Positions 11,051-24,337 are shown, counted from the stretch's first letter. The stretch is DNA of 64,000 bases from Protula sp. h YS-2021 (GCA_949752745.1 OX457026.1:48392456-48456455), one strand, 5' to 3'. A program made the numbers and translations. Notes: generated by a model not told the origin, from the letters alone.

Positions 11051-14000
11051 AAAAAAAGAGAAAAACTACAAACTTATTCCCATTTGCAAACGAAATAAAA
11101 GTGGGAATGAGAACTCCTTTGATTCAAGTATATGAAATCAACCAATCAAATCGTCCAAAATTGAGTTTAAAATCCCACATTTACAAGTATGCGTGTAATG
11201 ATAATTAAGTAGCAAATTCTGCGTTTATGAAATGTAATTAGTTGAAATCTCATCAAATTCTGCGTTTTTGATATGAAAATTCTGCGTTTTTCAAACGGTT
11301 TCTGCGTTTTTTATCAAGTGCGGTTTCGATAAAATGATGACGTCAGCGCAGCGATCATAAACATCGCAAAACTTAAACATCAATCGTTTGAAATGATTTT
11401 GCTTCGGAATCGTTGCGGAGGTGATTTATAACCGTAGATATGATTGAGCGCTGTTTCTAAAATTTCATGACCTCAATAGCATAAATTAAAAACCGTATTT
11501 TTCAACTTTGCAAGGCTGAAAACCGTATTTTTTGTAAACTTTGCTGGGTTGAATTTCGTTATCTTTCTATGTGCTCAAGTTATCAAGCTTGTGTGTTCAA
11601 TAATAACATTGCAAGACATCGTTAAATTACAGCGACATACTGGTTCATATTAATAGAGTTGCGCATTGTTGCACGAAAACGAAAACATGTTTTGTTTACA
11701 CACAACCTAGCATATCGGCTTCGTTCTCAGCCGACTGCCTTTATGTGCATTACGTAACCAAAGTGCACTTACCTCTCTGAGATCAGTAAGCTGTATTTAG
11801 AGTATGTTACATATCTGTTGGCAGTGGGAATTTGGTCGAGCAGGGGTTGGGGGAGTGGTTCTGTTTTATATAATCCCGGTGCGCTGACCTCTATGAGATA
11901 TGCAGACTCTGTTTACTGCAAGAAATTGAGTATTGGCCAAAAGAAACGTTTTCGTTCTTCTTAGTGTGTATTAATCCTGATTTCTGACCATGCATTACGA
12001 TCATGTACTCCGAGAGCTGTGTTAGGTGGGGGGAGGGGGGGTTGGGCTGTCGCTGTCGAGGAGACATCTGTTTTTTTTTGTTTACAAAAACAAAAAAACG
12101 TATGTTTTCAATTGAAAATACAATAATTACTTTTGTACTGTAAGTAATTATTGCATGGCCGTTCTAGTTTTAATAGAAGATCCTTTCACTTCACGTAGTG
12201 AAACTTTTCTGCGTAAAAATATTTTGTTGCTCTGACTTTCATCTCCACTCACTTGCTTGCTAGGCGTTTTTTTTCTTCCTTTCGTTCTTGCTCAATCTTG
12301 TGTCCATTTACTATTCTTTTCAAATTCAAAATGCGCGAAAGAAGCTCTTGCTAAAATAAAAAATTGTAATTAGTTAAACTGTCCCGACAAACACGTTTGT
12401 TTGTTTGTTTGTTTGTTTTTTTAAGTTTACAACCTTTTTGAAAATTACACACAACACGTTACTTCTGATGTGAAAATAAATAAAAACGTTTTTGAAAGTT
12501 TGCAGAGAAAGACGCTTTTGCCGGGTCTTTTGCCATATGGTTCTAATAATCCACTCCTAAAACGTCTGTAGCGCAATATGCCGACAGACAAAATTGCAGT
12601 GTTCAAAGTTCAAATCTACTGAGGTCTTTCAAACGCTTTTTAATTTTAAAATATAGAACCCTTTTAAAACATTTTTCAAGTTTTAAATTACCATTAAAGG
12701 TTATTTCATGGAAGTCCCACATATTTATTTTAACCAATTGCCAGAATTATTCATGAACAACTAAGATAAACGTACAATATCTGTCTTCACGGAACAGGGC
12801 TTACACATAAAAGCAACTCTCTTTATATCACCCTCCGTCAATTGAGTCGAACAGACGGCAGATATCGCTAGACACACAGCACAGCTAGCTATCTTAGAAG
12901 GCCGCTCAAGTGAAATTTCGAAGTCTAAAATCATATTTAGTATTTTCACATTAACTAGCATAACATAGCCCCGAAAGAGAACATGAGCATAAAAGAACGT
13001 CAATCAAAGCTTATCACCACAGGGGCCCGCTGCCCCCTCTCAACTAGCAACTGAATGCCAGCGTTTACCTAAATTTGAACACCCTAAGTTTTTTTAGTTT
13101 ATTATTTTATTACAACAGCAAATCGGTGTACATGCCACTTTCCCCACGGTCAGATTCCCACCTACCAAAATCTCACCCATTATTACGACACCCACCATTT
13201 TCTCACCACCCCCGGTGGATGCAGATGTCTGCCTAGCCACTTTTATGTGTAAGCCCTGTTTGTGTCACTGACATCTAAACAATGCAGGAAAGATTATTTT
13301 TATTTTACCTGTTATAAGACATAAGTTTATACATTCAACGGCTTAGAAAATTCTTCATGATTCAGCGGAAATTGAGCTAGGATGCTGTCAACGGCGTCTT
13401 CCGCAACTATCGGGCACACTTTCCAATTTAGTAAGTGCAGGAAGGCCTGTTCGCATTCCTAAAAATATAAAACAACATATTTATTCTTTAAACTATTGGT
13501 ATAAGAAATCAAGAAATAGTTTGACAGTATGCAATTTAACTGCAATTCTAGAGCAGTAATTCATCACTCAGTTCTATGGTATGTTAACGATTTTTCAGGG
13601 TCTCCCATTGAATTAAGTTATATTTATCTTTGTCGCCAAAGAGATTCTTAACAATTGAGGCCTAAAACCTTTTTGCATAAAAATGTTCATTAACTAAATC
13701 AGTTTCTCAGCTATATAATTACTTGCTTATTATATAATTACTTACAACGATTTGCAATGGCTCAACGGAGTTGTCCGTCAAGTATGCGAGCAATGAAGCA
13801 TGTACAGGAACTGAGCAGCGGAGTTTGAAGGCCAAGTAAATGCACCCACTTCCCAGCATTTGAAGGCATGTTTTTTCATGGAATTTGAGACATTATCCGG
13901 TCAAGCAAATTAATGGCCACTGGTGTCACTGCATGTTCTTCTGTAAGACTGTCACACACCTGTTCAAATAGAAAAAAACATGAGGTAAGGGGTCTCCGCC

Positions 14001-16420
14001 CATTACGTCCCCGGGTAATACGTCCCCCAGTGTTGGGTGATCGCAAACGCGCCGTGATGGCAAACGTCGATGTTTCCAGGAATGCACCGGGATGTGAGGA
14101 AAATACCCCATGATGGCAAACGTCCCTTAACCTTATTAGTCCCCCGCCGGGGGACTATAGTTTTCGGGTCTGTCTGTGCGTCCGTCGACACCTTTTTAGT
14201 TACTTCACTCAAGCCTACATTTTTCGACCGATTGTTAAGATATTCCATATATGAGTAGTATTGGAACGAACAAGGATCGGTATTGTAAATGAGCCATGTC
14301 GGCCCAAGGACATTGGCCCAGCTGAACTTTTCACCAACCTGACATACTGGAATGAATTTGTATTCACACGGTCCATCCAATATAATCCAGGTTAAAACCT
14401 AATTGCCCAAACTAGTGGCGCTTATTTACTTTATTGGGTACTAATTTCGGTATAGCCACGGTATAGCGTCCGCCCCTTTTTGTGCAAATTGGCTTAAGTC
14501 ACTCAGCCATTTCTCAGCCGTTTCTCACCCCGTTGGTTTTATTGGGCTCTTTTAATTATCACTCATGCTGGGTTATTTACATTTGAAAAGAACAAAAGAG
14601 TATTATCCTGACATCCCTAGTCCTCCACAACTTTCTAATTTAATAAAGACTTTTTTATAACTTTTTTATTTGTAATCTCTTAAGGTATATTTCGATACTG
14701 CAGCCTGCTTTCGTGTAATTTTGACAATGACACCATTTTAAATAATAATAGGAAACTGATCAAAGACTGGAGCTCCGCTATGTAATAAACATAAAAAGAG
14801 CAATAAGATTTCAAATTGGATATTCCTTTAGAAATAAACCCCTGTCTGTCTTTGGGGCGCATTGAAATTCAAACAACAAAAGAACAGGGTTATATCCAGT
14901 GCATGAATCCCGGACCGAAACTCCCCACGAACCAATCTCCTTTTTCTGCAGGTACAGGAACGAACCCCTGTTTTTATTTAAATGTTATAAAGGAGAATTT
15001 TTTTTTATTGTCGCTTCAAATTTATGACAAACCATGAAATTGCAATTGTTAGCACATCGTGTCATCTAAATTCAGATTATAATTCTTAATCCTCAAGATT
15101 AATGTTAACACCATTACTTGCATTACATTTATCGCATTACAAGTAGTTCTATTGTGTTGTACGCTCATATTTTACACAACAATATTGAAAATACTTTAAA
15201 ATTTGAAACAGCATTTCTTACCCACTAAAAATAGGAATATTTGAGAAGTGCTATATTATCCATTTTATTTTGCCCTTAAAATTTAAATATTGTTTCAATT
15301 TATACTCCTCTTCAGGTAGAAATGAACTGATTTATCTGGCAACACTGTTCTCTGTATTTTGATTTTCAGCATTAAATTATTAATCTTCTTCGTCGTTTTG
15401 ATCGTCGCCGTTTTATTCGGGACCATATATCGTTTGATCAAATGTCGGGGTTCCCTTGGACTAATTGAACCCTAAAATTACTGTAACTCACCTCTGAGAC
15501 CCAACTCTGAGTTTCAGTGCGCATCCAAGGCTGAATTTCTTGTATTTTGCTGAAACATTCTTCAGATGGCATGTACTCCCGTTCAGTCCTAATCATTTGT
15601 TCCAATACTTGAGCAGACTTCAGAACATTATCACAGATAGACAAGGTATTCATATTTAATAAAATATGATATATAGAATCCAATCGTTGTGGCTGTTTTG
15701 TTTGTATCTACCGATATCTGCAACAAATCCTTTATTCGAACAGATTGTCAAGTCTTAAGATTGCCATAAAATATCCACAAACACCATGCTTTATAATGTC
15801 ATGGATGCTGGATGTGATGGCATAGCCGATGTAATTGGCTGGGATCGTAGTTAGGCTTGGTGGGTTATTTATAATAAGGGCCATTATTTGCTAACAGAAT
15901 GGCGGTACCTTCACAGTAAGTTCACGTTTCGAGTATTAAAAGTTTGAGCATCGTAAATAAAAAATGAACAGTGCTACGCGAAAGTAAATACAGTCGCCTA
16001 ATTGCTGCTTCATTGACGCTGTCAAAACATTGACCCATTGAAGCTCATTGAATAGCATGTTATAGGTAGCCACGTCCAGCAAAACCGATTTCACACATTT
16101 TTCCTTTCAACTCCTTTGTCTAACCTGGGCGCACAGTGTGAATACAAATTTGCTGTATAAATTAATTGTTATCTTCACTTGGTCATTTCGCACATCGCAC
16201 AAAGACATTTATCTTAAGGTTGTAAAATCTATGTAAATTTGATTGATGACCTTCTCCAAGAAAGTGAGAAAAGGGGCGGACTCGGTGCCATGGCTAAAAG
16301 CAGCGTTTTCAGTTGGGCTTTTAAACATATTAAAAATTGTTGCATTTCAGACAAACCTACATTATCACATAAATCATCACAAACAAAACTAAATACATGC
16401 AATAAAACCGCCACAGTGGG
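11051..16420. other. Long non-coding stretch
   Basis: No supported gene. It contains a (TTTG)n tract near 12,395-12,420 and a CCCCCGCCGGGGGACTATAG repeat head near 14,142, followed by TCTGTCTGTGCGTCCGTC. A patch at 13,985-14,130 has recurring TACGTCCCC and TGATGGCAAACGTC phrases. Short ORFs (for example at 14,003-14,380 minus) overlap these repeats and are not protein-like. Confidence 0.4.
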
Positions 16421-16423
16421 GAG

Positions 16424-16522
16424 GGCCGGTAAGTCATCCACGAGATGACGCACCTCTACTAGAACTGGCCGGTAAGTCATCCACGAGATGACGCACCTCT
16501 ACTACAATTGGCCGGTAAGTGA
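16424..16522. repeat. 43-bp tandem repeat, 2.3 units
   Basis: GGCCGGTAAGT begins at 16,424, 16,467 and 16,510, an exact 43-bp period. The first two units are nearly identical. Confidence 0.9.
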
Positions 16523-17970
16523 TCTAGATTTCAAGAAAATGTTGTGTGACCAGAATCTCTGATGCTGATTACGAGTGACAACTTTTGGCGTATCATTAGT
16601 GATGTCTTACGGTGTTTGTTGTCATGGTTGGAGGGCACCAGCACCCTGCCAGTACGCACACAGGCTCGCCTTCTTCGTCGGCCAGTCGCTGCGCAAGGCT
16701 CCTAGCTCTGTCTGACGTCTTCTACCTTGAAAGCCTGCCAGCCTGTGGATTCGGATGCACCAGGATGGGGGGTAGTAGGCGCTGATATACCGTGAACGCC
16801 AAAGACATTTTTCAATTTGTGACATTGTTTCTTTCTCTAGGGAAGGCACTGGCTGGAATTGAGTGCAGAAAGTGAGACTGAGGGTGGTGGGGAGGGAGGT
16901 AGTTGGAGGGGGGGGCGGAAATCAGTGATTGGCAAGTGACAGAGTGCAAACAAAAAAGACTAATGTAAAATGGTGCTGATATACAAGTGTTTTGTTTTTC
17001 AGTCCTCGCATGTTCTCCGAAACTATTTACCCTTGGCATAGTCAACCCGATTTTTTTGCGCTTCGAATGATTTCGGGTAGGTAGGTTGGTAAGTAGGTAG
17101 GTAGGTAAAGATCAAACTGGTGACTAAGATAATACAAGTACCGAAATACAGACGAAACTGGTTAATTGCACGGCTAATTTCCAAGCCCTGTTATGCGTTT
17201 ATCCGATATATGCGTTTATCCGGAGTACCGTGCCTATTTGTTTTATTTGCGATAGCTATTAGACGTGCACCCCGGCTCCTCCTCATCCCCGCATTTCATT
17301 TTTCCAACAGAAAAGAAAAATAACAATTGCCTTCTACGATTTTTTATTACAGCTTTAATAAATTCATATCGCTACAGAGAGTTCACAACAATTTACTCTC
17401 AATATTCTTCTGTCAGTGAGAATCCAGTTCATCAATATTATCTGAGGCAACGTGGGTTTAAGGGTTTCAGACCATTATTTAGTGAGAGCTCAGGCAGCGC
17501 GGAGATTAGGAGTTGCAGGCCATTATCTAGCGTCATCTAAGGCAGTGCGGGGATTAAGGATAGAGATCATTATCTAGTGAGAGCTGAGAGTGCGGTGATT
17601 AAGAGTTCGAGACTTACCTTTAACAACCGCGAGTGGGGTTCGTACATGTACACAATGGGTCAAGCAAACAGAAGACAATGCATTAGATAAATAAACGAGG
17701 AGCAGCTCACTCCCTTAGTTTGCTTTAAGTGTGGCACTGTTTGGATAGTCACCCAGAATTATGCAATTAACCTGTGTGCTTCCCATTTTAACGTGAAGAA
17801 GTTATCCGTTTATCCACTTTATGCTATTAAGTGGTATGCAATTATCCGGTTAAATTTCCAATAGATGGCATTGGAAATGGTTTGAGATTTACGAATAATA
17901 TGCAGTTAGCCTATTTATGCGTTTAACCGGTATGCGATTACGTGATTTCATCTGTAGTTTTATAACATTC
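16523..17970. other. Non-coding stretch with a (GTAG)n tract
   Basis: No supported gene. A GTAGGTAG microsatellite lies at about 17,075-17,107. Phrases of the type GGTATGCGATTA/TTATCCGG recur around 17,200-17,230 and 17,750-17,945. Confidence 0.4.
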
Positions 17971-17974
17971 CAAT

Positions 17975-18080
17975 GCTCTTCGTTCTTTGCTATTGTGGGT
18001 TCGACTCCCACAGAGCGCTTGCATAACGATTTCTTATGCAACGAATAGGCGCTCTCCGGTGGTAGCAAAGCGCGCGTTAA
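17975..18080 (+). repeat. tRNA-derived SINE-like repeat
   Basis: At 17,994-18,012 a perfect tRNA T-arm is visible: a 6-bp stem TGTGGG/CCCACA around TTCGACT, which contains a Pol III B-box match (GGTTCGACTCC). The downstream CTCTCCGGTGGTAGCAAAG is shared with the fragment near 5690-5780. A related inverted copy lies at 18,465-18,545. Confidence 0.6.
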
Positions 18081-18464
18081 TTATGCTCATTTATATCATA
18101 AGCAAAAGATATTCTAGTTAATGCTTATCAAGATGGCAAAGGTGCAAGATGTGACAGTAAAATTTCACTAGAAATCAGCGGTCCACAGTGTCCCTGGAAA
18201 TCTTGCATCAAGACGCAGAAAATTCACCCATTTCGCAAGATTCCACCTAAACTATAGGTTGAGAAGCATTTCTAAAAAAAATTAGCATTGGCATTTTTCA
18301 AAGCGCACACCCACTGTAAGTGACACTGAACCAAAAAATTATGTCGCACCTCCTTATCAATTTGTAGCAATTCTGTTGATACTATTTCTATCCTGTGAGG
18401 TATCTGCAACCATTTTGCTGGTAATATGTTGTGGTCTAATACTTTTCTTGCTGTGCTACTACCG

Positions 18465-18545
18465 TAGAGTGTCAGTTTATCGCATAAGAAATAGCTATGC
18501 AAGTACTCTGTGGGAGTCGAACCCACAGCAGCAAACAGCGAAAAG
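18465..18545 (-). repeat. tRNA-derived SINE-like repeat, inverted copy
   Basis: The same T-arm (TGTGGG/CCCACA stem at 18,509-18,527) and the same flanking order (GCATA...ATTTCTTATGC) as the copy at 17,975, read on the minus strand. Confidence 0.55.
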
Positions 18546-18609
18546 TAGTGACTAAAACATTTATTTGGCCTTTTCATTTTGTATATTATTTGCTATTTTT
18601 CATATGACG

Positions 18610-18900
18610 CCATTTTCACCCAACCGGGTAAAAATGAAAGGAACGATGGAGAGTTTTTGCCTAAATGTCAAATTTCTTTTGCACTAGCAATCGTATTTTT
18701 AACAACCTGCAATCTATTTTAAAACTATATTAAAAGTTTAAACAAATTGGTTTCAGTTTAAATTTCTTTTATGTTCCGAGTATGAGCTGTTTTTGCTTCA
18801 TTTCTTCTATCATTTCTTTCATTTTTTACCTGGATGACTCACAGTCGAAATACAAAATTCTTGCGTATTTTATTCGAAACATCCAGTGTGATCAAGTTTA
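18610..18900. repeat. Second copy of the MITE-internal repeat
   Basis: Shares CCGGGTAAAAATGAAA, TCTTTTATGTTC and a CAGTCGAAAT-CAAAATTCTT string with 4480-4745 in the same orientation. Its termini are degenerate. Confidence 0.55.
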
Positions 18901-18960
18901 TTCTAGTTGCTATTATGATTAAAGCATGGCACTGCATTTGCCTTCTCAACTCTGATCGCA

Positions 18961-21050
18961 AATAAAATGCAGTCGAAGCGACAGGTCCATCTAATGAATT
19001 CTAAATTATGAATTGCTTTACGTTGGATACCATACATCAAACCCCTCGAAAATCAGACAAACTTTTTGGGCTGCAACTCTTTTACAGCAACCTATGAATA
19101 GTGCCTATCTTGTTGTGAGCGATAACATGTTATTGTCACTTATTTCACAGTACACAACTGAGATAGCCATTTATAAAAGATAGCAAATTAAATGGGACAA
19201 TATGCTTTTTTAGCGTGATAAATAATTATTTATCACCTGTTGTAATGAGTGAGATTTGCAATTCTAGAAAAATAAATGTTTATTCGCTTCCCGTCAACGG
19301 CCTGACCTGTCAAAGAAAAATGTTGTTTACCTGCTGAGCCGTTGCTTCCAGTGAAATATTCATGCGCAGTCAGAATGCTTGTACGCCGTCCAGAATGAAA
19401 TGTAAGAGTCCTTACATATAACATTTTTTCTCTTTCACTGTTACATATACTGATATATATATATAAATGATGTATGTTGAAGTATGACAAGCTTCCCTGC
19501 AGATACCCTGCACTATATTATGTTGAAGGATATGCGTGAGTCGTTGACCAATGAGCGTTGAATGATTTGAAAAAAAAATCGTTTTGGGGACCAAATTACC
19601 TGTTTAATCAAAAAATATACTTCCGATAAAAAATAGTGCAGGAATTTTGCAGGCAATTTCTTTAAGCTTCACAATATGTGATATATACAGATATCATTAT
19701 ATGCAGAAATAAACAACAACAAAAATGATGTATGTCGCAAAGTGTAGTGTTCTATAACAAGCACATATGAGCATTTTTGGCCTGCGAATGAATTTTTTCA
19801 GCCCGCAAACTTGGCACATGATCTGAAGTGGTGCACCTGATAAAACTTTTTGACCTTGACCTAACAATGCTGCAAGTCTTCAGTCATTATGCATAGAGTT
19901 ACAAAGAGAAAACAAAACAGTAAGTATAAACATTCCTAGAATGAAATAATTATATATAATTATTAGATCCCAACCGGGCTAGCTCGAAAGATCTCGGATC
20001 GCCCTCCGTCCGTCCGCCCGGCCGTCCGTATGTCACACTTTGGATGCTGTTTTGCTTCCAAGCAAGTTCTCTGAAACTATTTACCCTAGGCAAAAAATCG
20101 CCAAAAATATATTTTTACAGAAAATGAAGAAAAAATTGGGAGTAAACATTTGCACTATATGTGGATTTTTCTTGCCAGCCTAATCCAACCTACTGTCTCG
20201 GAGATATCGCAACAATATGGCCAAAAAACTTAACAATAAGAAATTTTAAAAATCGCCAAAAACATTTTCAACGGAAATGAAGAAAAACTTTGCAGTATAC
20301 ATTTATGCTACACGTGTGTTGTTCTTGTGACAATTGAGCCTTATCCAACGAACTGTTTTGGAGAACTAGCCTGATAAAGTGAAAAAAATGCACCAAATCT
20401 CACCCCCTCCCATGTTCAAAAATTTGCCAAAATATTTTAAGGAACGAAATAAAAAAATAACAAGGGCATCATTTAGATATATACCTTAATATGTATGTAT
20501 GTTTTGAAAAAATCGACTCATTAATTTCATAAGAACTCACTGCGGACAGACGGACATACGGACGGACACACCAATGCACAAACATTCATACCTGGCTGGG
20601 TTTGAACCGGGAACCTCTCACATTCAAAGCGACGAACTTACCTCTACGCCACGACGCATCCATTGAAAGGTGCGTCTAAGACAATTCCCCTGAACCAACT
20701 CCCATCACCCCTACTCTTTCCACTTCGAATCCCACCCCGAACTATTCCCCCATACGGAAATTCCCCTAAGGCCTATCCCTCCCTTTTTATGGGCTTTTTT
20801 ATCTGAACATTTAATGCTTAGTTATAGATTACAGTAATTAGTTAAATATATGTCAACTGAATTTGACGTATCGCATCTAAAATGTAATTCTTGTTATTAC
20901 GAATGTATTATTCATATCAAAAATTACTGTACACAAGTATTAAAATGCCTATAACATTTCCATGACGATCCAATATATGACATTCTTTAAAATCGATATA
21001 ATAACGTTCTAAATACTAAACGTTTGTTTTCGGTTTGTTTTTGGTTCTTT
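18961..21050. repeat. 2.1-kb tandem duplication, unit 1
   Basis: Begins AATAAAATGCAGTCG and ends GGTTCTTT. Nearly identical to 21,062-23,165, with an 11-bp spacer between the two. Differences are mainly a shorter TA-dinucleotide tract and scattered point changes. Contains a 22-bp palindrome (arms GTGATAAATAA) near 19,214, a GTCCGTCCG-type repeat near 20,010 and a tRNA-like Pol III unit. No protein-coding gene. Confidence 0.9.
20591..20662 (-). repeat. tRNA-like Pol III promoter unit (SINE head) in unit 1
   Basis: On the minus strand an A-box-like TGGCGTAGAGG (20,641-20,651) is followed about 33 nt later by a B-box-like GGTTCAAACCC (20,598-20,608). That is tRNA-like spacing. The acceptor ends do not pair, so this is a tRNA-derived repeat rather than a working tRNA gene. 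Confidence 0.5.
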
Positions 21051-21061
21051 GCAAAAACAAC

Positions 21062-23165
21062 AATAAAATGCAGTCGAAGCGACAGGTCCATCTAATGAAT
21101 TCTAAATTATGAATTGCTTTACGTTGGATACCATACATCAAACCCCTCGAAAATCAGACAAACTTTTTGGGCTGCAACTCTTTTACAGCAACCTATGAAT
21201 AGTGCCTATCTTGTTGTGAGCGATAACATGTTATTGTCACTTATTTCACAGTACACAACTGAGATAGCCATTTATAAAAGATAGCAAATTAAATGGGACA
21301 ATATGCTTTTTTAGCGTGATAAATAATTATTTATCACCTGTTGTAATGAGTGAGATTTGCAATTCTAGAAAAATAAATGTTTATTCGCTTCCCGTCAACG
21401 GCCTGACCTGTCAAAGGAAAGTGTTGTTTACCTGCTGAGCCGTTGCTTCCAGTGAAATATTCATGCGCAGTCAGAATGCTTGTACGCCGTCCAGAATGAA
21501 ATGTAAGAGTCCTTACATATAACAGTTTTTCTCTTTCACTGTTACATATACTGATATATATATATATATATATAAATGATGTATGTTGAAGTATGACAAG
21601 CTTCCCTGCAGATATCCTGCACTATATTATGTTGAAGGATATGCGTGAGTCGTTGACCAATGAGCGTTGAATGATTTGAAAAAAAAAACAAATCATTTTA
21701 GGGATCAAATTACCTGTTTAATCAAAAAATATACTTCCGATAAAAAATAGTGCAGGAATTATGCAGGCAATTTCTTTAAGCTTCACAATATGTGATATAT
21801 ACAGATATCATTATATGCAGAAATAAACAACAACAAAAATGATGTATGTCGCAAAGTGTAGTGTTCTATAACAAGCACATATGAGCATTTTTGGCCTGCG
21901 AATGAATTTTTTCAGCCCGCAAACTTGGCACATGATCTGAAGTGGTGCACCTGATAAAACTTTTTGACCTTGACCAAGCAATGCTGCAAGTCTTCAGTCA
22001 TTATGCATAGAGTTACAAAGAGAAAACAAAACAGTAAGTATAAACATTCCTAGAATGAAATAATTATATATAATTATTAGATCCCAACCGGGCTAGCTCG
22101 AAAGATCTCGGATCGCCCTCCGTCCGTCCGCCCGGCCGTCCGTATGTCACACTTTGGATGCTGTTTTGCTTCCAAGCAAGTTCTCTGAAACTATTTACCC
22201 TAGGCAAAAAATCGCCAAAAATATATTTTTACAGAAAATGAAGAAAAAATTGGCAGTAAACATTTGCACTATATGTGGATTTTTCTTGCCAGCCTAATCC
22301 AACCTACTGTCTCGGAGATATCGCAACAATATGGCCAAAAAACTTAACAATAAGAAATTTAAAAAATCGCCAAAAACATTTTCAACGGAAATGAAGAAAA
22401 ACTTTGCAGTATACATTTATGCTACACGTGTGTTGTTCTTGTGACGTCTGAGCCTTATCCAACGAACTGTTTTGGAGAACTAGCCTGATAAAGTGAAAAA
22501 AATGCACCAAACCCCACCCCCTCCCATGTTCAAAAATTTGCCAAAATATTTTAAGGAACGAAATAAAAAAATAACAAGGGCATCATTTAGATATATACCT
22601 TAATATGTATGTATGTTTTGAAAAAATCGACTCATTAATTTCATAATAACTCACTGCGGACAGACGGACATACGGACGGACAGACCAAATGCACAAACAT
22701 TCATACCTGGCTGGGTTTGAACCGGGAACCTCTCACATTCAAAGCGACGAACTTACCTCTACGCCACGACGCATACATTGAAAGGTGCGTCTAAGACAAT
22801 TCCCCTGAACCAACTCCCATCACCCCTACTCTTTCCACTTCGAATCCAACCCCGAACTATTCCCCCATACGGAAATTCCCCTAAGGCCTATCCCTCCCTT
22901 TTTATGGGCTTTCTTATCTGCACATTTAATGCTTAGTTATAGATTACAGTAATTAGTTAAATATATGTCAACTGAATTTGACGTATCACATCTAAAATGT
23001 AATTCTTGTTATTACGAATGTATTATTCATATCAAAAATTACTGTACACAAGTATTAAAATGCCTATAACATTTCCATGACGTTCCAATATATGACATTC
23101 TTTAAAATCGATATAATAACGTTCTAAATACTAAACGTTTGTTTTCGGTTTGTTTTTGGTTCTTT
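21062..23165. repeat. 2.1-kb tandem duplication, unit 2
   Basis: Near-identical head-to-tail copy of 18,961-21,050. The TA tract near 21,555 is longer. Directly after it, a CAATTTC-AATAACGTTCTGATACC stretch echoes the unit's own last 60 bp, so a short secondary tandem repeat follows. Non-coding. Confidence 0.9.
22706..22777 (-). repeat. tRNA-like Pol III promoter unit in unit 2
   Basis: Same A-box/B-box arrangement as at 20,591, copied by the tandem duplication. Confidence 0.5.
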
Positions 23166-23394
23166 AAAAATCAATTTCAATAACGTTCTGATACCATACG
23201 TTTGTCTTTGGTTGGTAAATGTAACGTTTTTACAACCAAATTAGGTTTGATTTGGTTTGTAAAATAACGTTTTCATTTGGTTGCTGAATATAACGTTTAT
23301 ACAACCAAAAAAGGACAATTTCCCTGCTTTACGTGGAAGGAAAGATATTTTTCTTCATCCTAGCGAAGAGCTTTACGAATTACATGACTGCCAA
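23166..23394. other. Non-coding stretch, TTGGTTG/AACGTTT repeats
   Basis: Three loosely spaced AACGTTTTTACAACCAAA-like phrases at 23,223-23,310. No gene. Confidence 0.4.
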
Positions 23395-23401
23395 CGGAGT
23401 A

Positions 23402-23486
23402 GCGTAGAAAGGAGAGTTCTGTGCCACCTATGACGTCATAATGACGTCATACGGATGGCGCAGAACTCTCATGGTGTTTCTACGCC
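23402..23486. repeat. Long imperfect palindrome enclosing two CRE octamers
   Basis: A GAGAGTTCTGTGCCA arm (23,412-23,426) pairs with TGGCGCAGAACTCTC (23,456-23,470) with one mismatch. Outer GCGTAGAAA/TTTCTACGC arms (23,402 and 23,477) extend it. The loop holds two TGACGTCA sites. Probable terminal structure of copy A. Confidence 0.6.
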
Positions 23487-23618
23487 AGATGGGAATGGGT
23501 ATGACGTCATAATGACGTGAAAATGACGTCACAAGTCATGTGATAATGACGTCATAAGTCACTTGCTTTTTTTTCACACACGCATGCACACACACACACA
23601 CACCAAGACAGGTTTTTG

Positions 23619-23660
23619 CTTATTTCACAAGATGTGACGGCCGCTCTGAAAAGAGCGGCC
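23619..23660 (-). terminator. Histone-type 3' stem-loop and downstream GAAAT element (copy A RING)
   Basis: On minus, 23,660-23,639 forms a 9-bp stem GGCCGCTCT with a TTTC loop. GAAATAAG (23,626-23,619) follows after exactly 12 nt. The stem-loop begins 40 nt past the RING stop codon. A second small hairpin (AGGAG/CTCCT arms, 23,661-23,676) lies between. Metazoan histone mRNA stem-loops have a 6-bp stem and typically a UUUC loop, so resemblance is strong. Function is inferred. Confidence 0.6.
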
Positions 23661-23699
23661 AGGAGTCGAAGCTCCTCACTGGTGGTTGCTGCCGTCGGT

Positions 23700-24253
23700 T
23701 CAGTAAAAGGAGAGCCAGTCTTGGACTGGTCGTAGTGGTTGACTCATTTGCTGTCCATTGAAGACGAAGTGGGTGGTCTTGGCACCGCAAGTCATACATG
23801 CCAGATCATAGTCACGACACAGCGCCGCGTGATAGGCATGTATGCATGAACGGTGTAGGCAGGCTCGATTATCGCAGACAGAAGCAATCACTTTGCCTCC
23901 TCCAACTAAACACCCACAGCCGACACAGATGTTTAGGTCATTGCGCAAGAAGTATGCAGACCATGTGGGGTACTCTTCTTCCTCTTGATTAGACGGCGCA
24001 TCTTCCCCCAGCATGGCCATACGCAGATATGCTTCCCTGAACTGCCCTTGCTCCACGTTTAGAATCCTATTGGCTGTAACGACGAGACTATTTATGAAGA
24101 CTGGTATGCAGAGTACGATACACAAACAGGATCTGGAAGTATCTGGAAGAAGTCTTTCACGTATGGATTGCCGGTTTGAACATGGACAGGGATGTCCATT
24201 TCATTAACTTCACGTACTCTCAGCGGGCGAGTAACATCGAAGGTGAGCTCCAT
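23700..24253 (-). pseudogene. RING-like accessory protein, copy A (frameshifted)
   Basis: Paralogue of the intact RING gene at 28,342-28,896. The N-terminal part reads from ATG 24,253 and the rest from a different frame ending at 23,700, with the switch near 24,118. The Cys-rich part shows C-x2-C, then CxHxxC followed by a His where copy B has the sixth Cys, then C-x2-C. The EEEEYP(T/A)W and RPVQD blocks are shared by all copies. Copy B suggests a RING E3-type role, but the frameshift makes this copy probably inactive. Confidence 0.6.
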
Positions 24254-24288
24254 TCTGACAAGTGTTGAGAGAATATGTGAAGAGAACA

Positions 24289-24296
24289 CTTATATA
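24289..24296 (-). promoter_or_regulatory. TATA box of copy A RING gene
   Basis: TATATAAG on minus, about 36 nt upstream of the ATG at 24,253. The upstream context (ACACTTATATA on plus) recurs at the copy C RING gene. Confidence 0.6.
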
Positions 24297-24337
24297 GCTT
24301 GGGAAATAAGGTCACGGTGAGAGGCAGCTCTCGGAAC

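Noticed and set aside
20591..20662. Functional tRNA gene
   Set aside because: A- and B-box-like sites are present but the acceptor ends do not pair, so it is listed as tRNA-derived repeat.
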